DNA from: Planctomycetaceae bacterium
GTDB lineage: Bacteria > Planctomycetota > Planctomycetia > Pirellulales > Pirellulaceae
Length of the DNA: 9,206 nt
NCBI GenBank assembly: GCA_002702965.1
Contig: PADE01000061.1
Span: 12,114 to 21,319 of the forward strand
Direction: 5' to 3'
The translations under genes were made by a program, and so were the position numbers. The notes under the pieces were generated by a model. It was not told the origin of the DNA. It worked only from the letters and a program-made list of their open reading frames with translations, and searched no databases. Every line of letters begins with the position of its first letter. Within the stretch, counting starts at the first letter, position 1. Below are positions 6,086 through 9,206 of this stretch, one piece after another.

Positions 6086-6101
6086 GGCCCCTCGGGGGAC
6101 C
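6086..6101 (-). terminator. Hairpin directly after carB; weak terminator candidate
   Basis: Three bases past the carB stop codon (6105), GG-CCCC (6086-6091) pairs with GGGG-CC (6095-6098 and 6100-6101), with one bulged base at 6099 and a 3-base loop. It is very GC-rich but is not followed by a T-run on the minus strand. Confidence 0.35.
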
Positions 6102-6104
6102 CGG

Positions 6105-9100
6105 TCATCCCGTCCCCGCAAATCGGTCCTGCAGCGCTTGCACGGTGATCTCCTCCTCACGGAGCGCTTCCATCGCCCGCACAGCCGCTTCGGCGGCCTG
6201 CAGTGTGGTGATCGACGGAACGCCAGCCTGCACGGCAGCCGCGCGAATCTTACCTTCGTCCGTCCGCGCCCCTTTTCCGTTCGGGGTGTTCATGATCAAA
6301 GCGACTTCGTCGTTCTTCAGCAAATCGAGCAGGTTCGGATGCCCTTCGGCGAGTTTCTTGACCTCATCGACCTCGATCTCGCCCGCTCGCAAGACCCGAG
6401 CTGTCCCGATCGTGGCAACCAATTCGTAACCGAGCGCCGAGAGTCGCCGAGCCAACGGAACAAACTTCTGTTTGTGTCGTCCCGAAACGCTCAAAAAGAT
6501 CTTCCCAGACTCCGGCAGCACGACGCCTGCTGCCAGTTGGCTCTTGGCAAACGCGATCGAAAAACGCTCGCTGATACCCATGACTTCACCGGTGCTGCGC
6601 ATCTCAGGTCCCAAAACGATGTCAACCCCGACAAATTTGCGGAACGGGAAAACGCTCTCTTTGATCGATACATGAGACGGAATCGGCTCACGGTCGATTC
6701 CCAACTGCGCCAATGTCTGACCGGCCATCAATTTGGCTGCGATCTTAGCGACCGGTACGCCCGTCGCTTTCGCGACAAACGGTACCGTACGGCTCGCCCG
6801 CGGGTTGACTTCTAACACGTAGACCAACGGTTTGCCGTCCTCCTTCTTCACCGCAAATTGGACATTCATCAAACCGACCACTTGCAAACGCAACGCCATG
6901 GCCTCAGTGGCCTCTCGAATTTCCTGTACCACCGGACCTGGCAAACTGTAGGGTGGAATCGCACAAGCCGAATCACCCGAGTGTACGCCCGCTTCCTCGA
7001 TATGTTCCATGACTCCCATGACGACCACCTTCTGGCCGTCAGAGACGGCATCGACATCGACTTCGGTGGCATCTTCGAGGAATCGGTCGATCAGCACGGG
7101 CTGCCCCTGCGCCACAGCGAACGCCTCGGCGACATAGCGCTCGAACTGCGTCTGGTCATAACAGATCTCCATGGCGCGGCCGCCGAGCACATAACTGGGA
7201 CGCACCAGGGACGGAAAGCCCACCTGTTGGGCGGCGCCACGGGCTTGGCTCATCGTCCGGACAATCGCGTTGGCGGGCTGTCTGAGACCCAATTCGTTGA
7301 GCAGATGCTGGAATTTCTCGCGATCCTCGGCGGCTTCGATCGTCTCCACGCTCGTTCCGATAATCGGGATCCCCGCACTGGCCAGCCCGCGCGCCAGATT
7401 CAAAGGAGTCTGCCCTCCAAATTGGACGATCACGCCATCCGGTTCGATTCGGTCACAAATATTAAGCACATCTTCGGTCGTCAGCGGCTCAAAAAAAAGC
7501 ACATCGCTGGTGTCGTAATCGGTACTCACCGTCTCCGGATTTGAATTCACCATGATCGACTGAATCCCCAGTTCGCGGAGAGCAAAACTGGCATGGCAAC
7601 AACAGTAATCAAATTCGATCCCCTGACCGATCCGATTCGGCCCGCCTCCTAGGATCATCACCCGTCGCTGACCTGGTTTACGGGCGGGCGTCTCGTCTTC
7701 CTCTTCGTAGGTCGAATAGTAATAGGGCGTATAGGCTTCGAATTCCGCGGCGCAGGTATCGACCGACTTGAAAGTGGCGAGCACACCGTGAGCCTGGCGG
7801 GCCGTTCGGACGGCCAACTCGTCGGTGTTCCAGATCGTCGCCAATTGCCGGTCTGCAAACCCAAAACGTTTCGCCCAGCGGAATGTATCGCGGTCGACCT
7901 CCGCGAGATCGTGATGCTGACCCAGGGTTTCTTCGCACTCGACGATCTGCGATAGCTGGTCGAGAAACCACGGGTCGATCGCCGTGAGACGGTAAATTTC
8001 GTCCTGCGTCATCCCCTGCTTCAGCGCGTAGCGGATGTACCACGGCCGCTCCGCGTTGGGAGTTGCCAGTCTCGAGCGGATCTGGTCCTCGTCCGGCTGA
8101 TCTTCCGTCCCCCAGGAATCTCGCTGATCGCAGCCCAGCCCGAAACTGCCCACTTCGAGGCCTCGCAGCGCCTTCTGGAATGACTCCTTGAAGGTTCGTC
8201 CGATGGCCATCGTCTCACCGACACTTTTCATTTGGGTCGTCAACGTGGCGTCTGCTTCGGGAAATTTCTCGAACGCAAATCGAGGGACTTTGGTGACGAC
8301 GTAGTCGATGGTCGGTTCGAAACAGGCGCGTGTCTGTCGAGTAATATCGTTGGGCAACTCGTGAAGACGATAGCCCACCGCTAGTTTGGCCGCGATCTTG
8401 GCAATCGGAAATCCCGTTGCCTTGGACGCCAGCGCGCTGGAGCGACTGACGCGCGGGTTCATTTCGATTACCACCATCCGGCCTGTTTCGGGTTGAACCG
8501 CGAATTGGATATTCGATCCCCCGGTCTCCACACCGATTTCCCGAATCACCGCGAGACTCGCGTCGCGCATTCGCTGATACTCTTTGTCGGTCAGCGTCTG
8601 CGCGGGCGCAACCGTAATCGAATCTCCTGTGTGGACTCCCATCGCATCGAAGTTTTCGATCGTGCAGATGATCACGACGTTGTCGTCGAGATCGCGCATC
8701 ACCTCCATCTCGTACTCTTTCCAACCCAGGATCGACTCCTCGATCAGCACCTCGGTCACAGGAGATTGATCCAAACCGTTGCGGCAGAGCTGATCGAGTT
8801 CATCGCGGTTATAGGCGATCGCTGAACCGCTGCCGCCGAGCGTAAAACTGGGGCGAACCACGCAGGGAAGCCCCACTTCCTCCACCACCTGGCGGGCAGC
8901 CTCAATCGTTCGCACCGTTTTCCCCCGGCAGACCGCGAGACCGATCCGCTCCATCGCCGCTTTGAATTGGTCGCGTTCTTCGGCTTTGGCAATGACGGCC
9001 GCGTTCGCGCCGATCATGGCGACGTCAAATTTCTCGAGCACCCCATGGCGGTGAAGATCCATCGCCAAGTTCAGTCCCGTCTGACCTCCGAGCGTCGGCA

Positions 9101-9206
9101 ACAGAGCGTCGGGACGTTCTTGTTCGATGACGGTCGCGACGAGTTCCCAGGTCAACGGCTCGATGTAGGTGCGATCGGCGGTGTCCGGGTCGGTCATGAT
9201 CGTGGC
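6105..9206 (-). CDS. carB: Carbamoyl-phosphate synthetase large subunit (5' end outside window)
   Basis: 1033 residues remain, from ATIMTDPDTADRTYIEP to the stop; by alignment from memory with E. coli CarB (1073 aa), about 51 N-terminal residues lie beyond 9206. Counting from the ATG at 9197, the first ATP-grasp domain has GGQTGLN (37-43), Arg75, RPSFTLGGSG (115-124), Glu161 and EMNPRVSR (245-252). The second synthetase half has GGGPNRIGQGIEFDY (517-531), GGQTPLN (594-600), RPSYVLGGRAME (666-677) and EVNPRASR (796-803). A C-terminal MGS-like allosteric domain covers about 899-1030. The enzyme makes carbamoyl phosphate from bicarbonate, ATP and CarA-derived ammonia for pyrimidine and arginine synthesis. 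In the effector pocket Lys909, Thr929, Thr932, Lys948 and Asn970 are retained, while the E. coli Thr1017 position is Pro972. The domain looks complete. No carA is visible; it could lie beyond the edge. Confidence 0.98.
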   Translation of the reverse strand, partial: ATIMTDPDTADRTYIEPLTWELVATVIEQERPDALLPTLGGQTGLNLAMDLHRHGVLEKFDVAMIGANAAVIAKAEERDQFKAAMERIGLAVCRGKTVRTIEAARQVVEEVGLPCVVRPSFTLGGSGSAIAYNRDELDQLCRNGLDQSPVTEVLIEESILGWKEYEMEVMRDLDDNVVIICTIENFDAMGVHTGDSITVAPAQTLTDKEYQRMRDASLAVIREIGVETGGSNIQFAVQPETGRMVVIEMNPRVSRSSALASKATGFPIAKIAAKLAVGYRLHELPNDITRQTRACFEPTIDYVVTKVPRFAFEKFPEADATLTTQMKSVGETMAIGRTFKESFQKALRGLEVGSFGLGCDQRDSWGTEDQPDEDQIRSRLATPNAERPWYIRYALKQGMTQDEIYRLTAIDPWFLDQLSQIVECEETLGQHHDLAEVDRDTFRWAKRFGFADRQLATIWNTDELAVRTARQAHGVLATFKSVDTCAAEFEAYTPYYYSTYEEEDETPARKPGQRRVMILGGGPNRIGQGIEFDYCCCHASFALRELGIQSIMVNSNPETVSTDYDTSDVLFFEPLTTEDVLNICDRIEPDGVIVQFGGQTPLNLARGLASAGIPIIGTSVETIEAAEDREKFQHLLNELGLRQPANAIVRTMSQARGAAQQVGFPSLVRPSYVLGGRAMEICYDQTQFERYVAEAFAVAQGQPVLIDRFLEDATEVDVDAVSDGQKVVVMGVMEHIEEAGVHSGDSACAIPPYSLPGPVVQEIREATEAMALRLQVVGLMNVQFAVKKEDGKPLVYVLEVNPRASRTVPFVAKATGVPVAKIAAKLMAGQTLAQLGIDREPIPSHVSIKESVFPFRKFVGVDIVLGPEMRSTGEVMGISERFSIAFAKSQLAAGVVLPESGKIFLSVSGRHKQKFVPLARRLSALGYELVATIGTARVLRAGEIEVDEVKKLAEGHPNLLDLLKNDEVALIMNTPNGKGARTDEGKIRAAAVQAGVPSITTLQAAEAAVRAMEALREEEITVQALQDRFAGTG

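Noticed and set aside
5970..6815. 281-residue open frame on the + strand over the 3' end of carB
   Set aside because: It is antisense to a clearly conserved carB reading frame and its translation has no recognisable domain. Long antisense frames are common opposite GC-rich genes.
6858..7544. 228-residue + strand open frame inside carB
   Set aside because: Lies wholly antisense to conserved ATP-grasp motifs; composition is rich in His, Arg and Asp with no family pattern.

Overview
The window is GC-rich bacterial chromosomal DNA. It probably comes from a planctomycete of the Pirellula/Rhodopirellula type. This is an inference from gene style: a secreted PQQ-type beta-propeller protein with an N-terminal HWPRFRG motif, the tail of a planctomycete-style leucine-rich-repeat protein, and loosely packed genes with weak Shine-Dalgarno signals and non-ATG starts. 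No rRNA, tRNA, CRISPR array, transposase or phage gene was seen.

Layout. On the + strand: the last 50 codons of a coiled-coil protein (1-153); a hairpin-rich gap; a flippase-like UPF0104/YbhN-family membrane protein (ending 1358); a polyprenyl-phosphate-type GT2 glycosyltransferase starting at TTG 1529 (to 2560); a gap of 294 bp that holds what looks like the decayed C-terminus of a leucine-rich-repeat gene (2622-2744); and a 596-residue GT-C/ArnT-like membrane protein (2855-4645). A 42-bp gap then separates convergent genes. On the - strand: a secreted PQQ-like propeller protein (5941 down to 4688) and, upstream of it, carB, the large subunit of carbamoyl-phosphate synthetase (runs off the right edge, stop at 6105; about the first 51 residues are missing).

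How the genes may work together. The three + strand membrane genes match the parts of a lipid-linked sugar pathway: a GT2 that loads a sugar onto polyprenyl phosphate, a flippase-like membrane protein, and a GT-C enzyme that would use the lipid-linked sugar on the far side of the membrane. This grouping is the best candidate in the window for a coherent, poorly described system, but it rests on family resemblance and adjacency only. carB is a housekeeping pyrimidine/arginine gene. The propeller protein is separated from it by 163 bp with its own candidate promoter, so they need not share a function.
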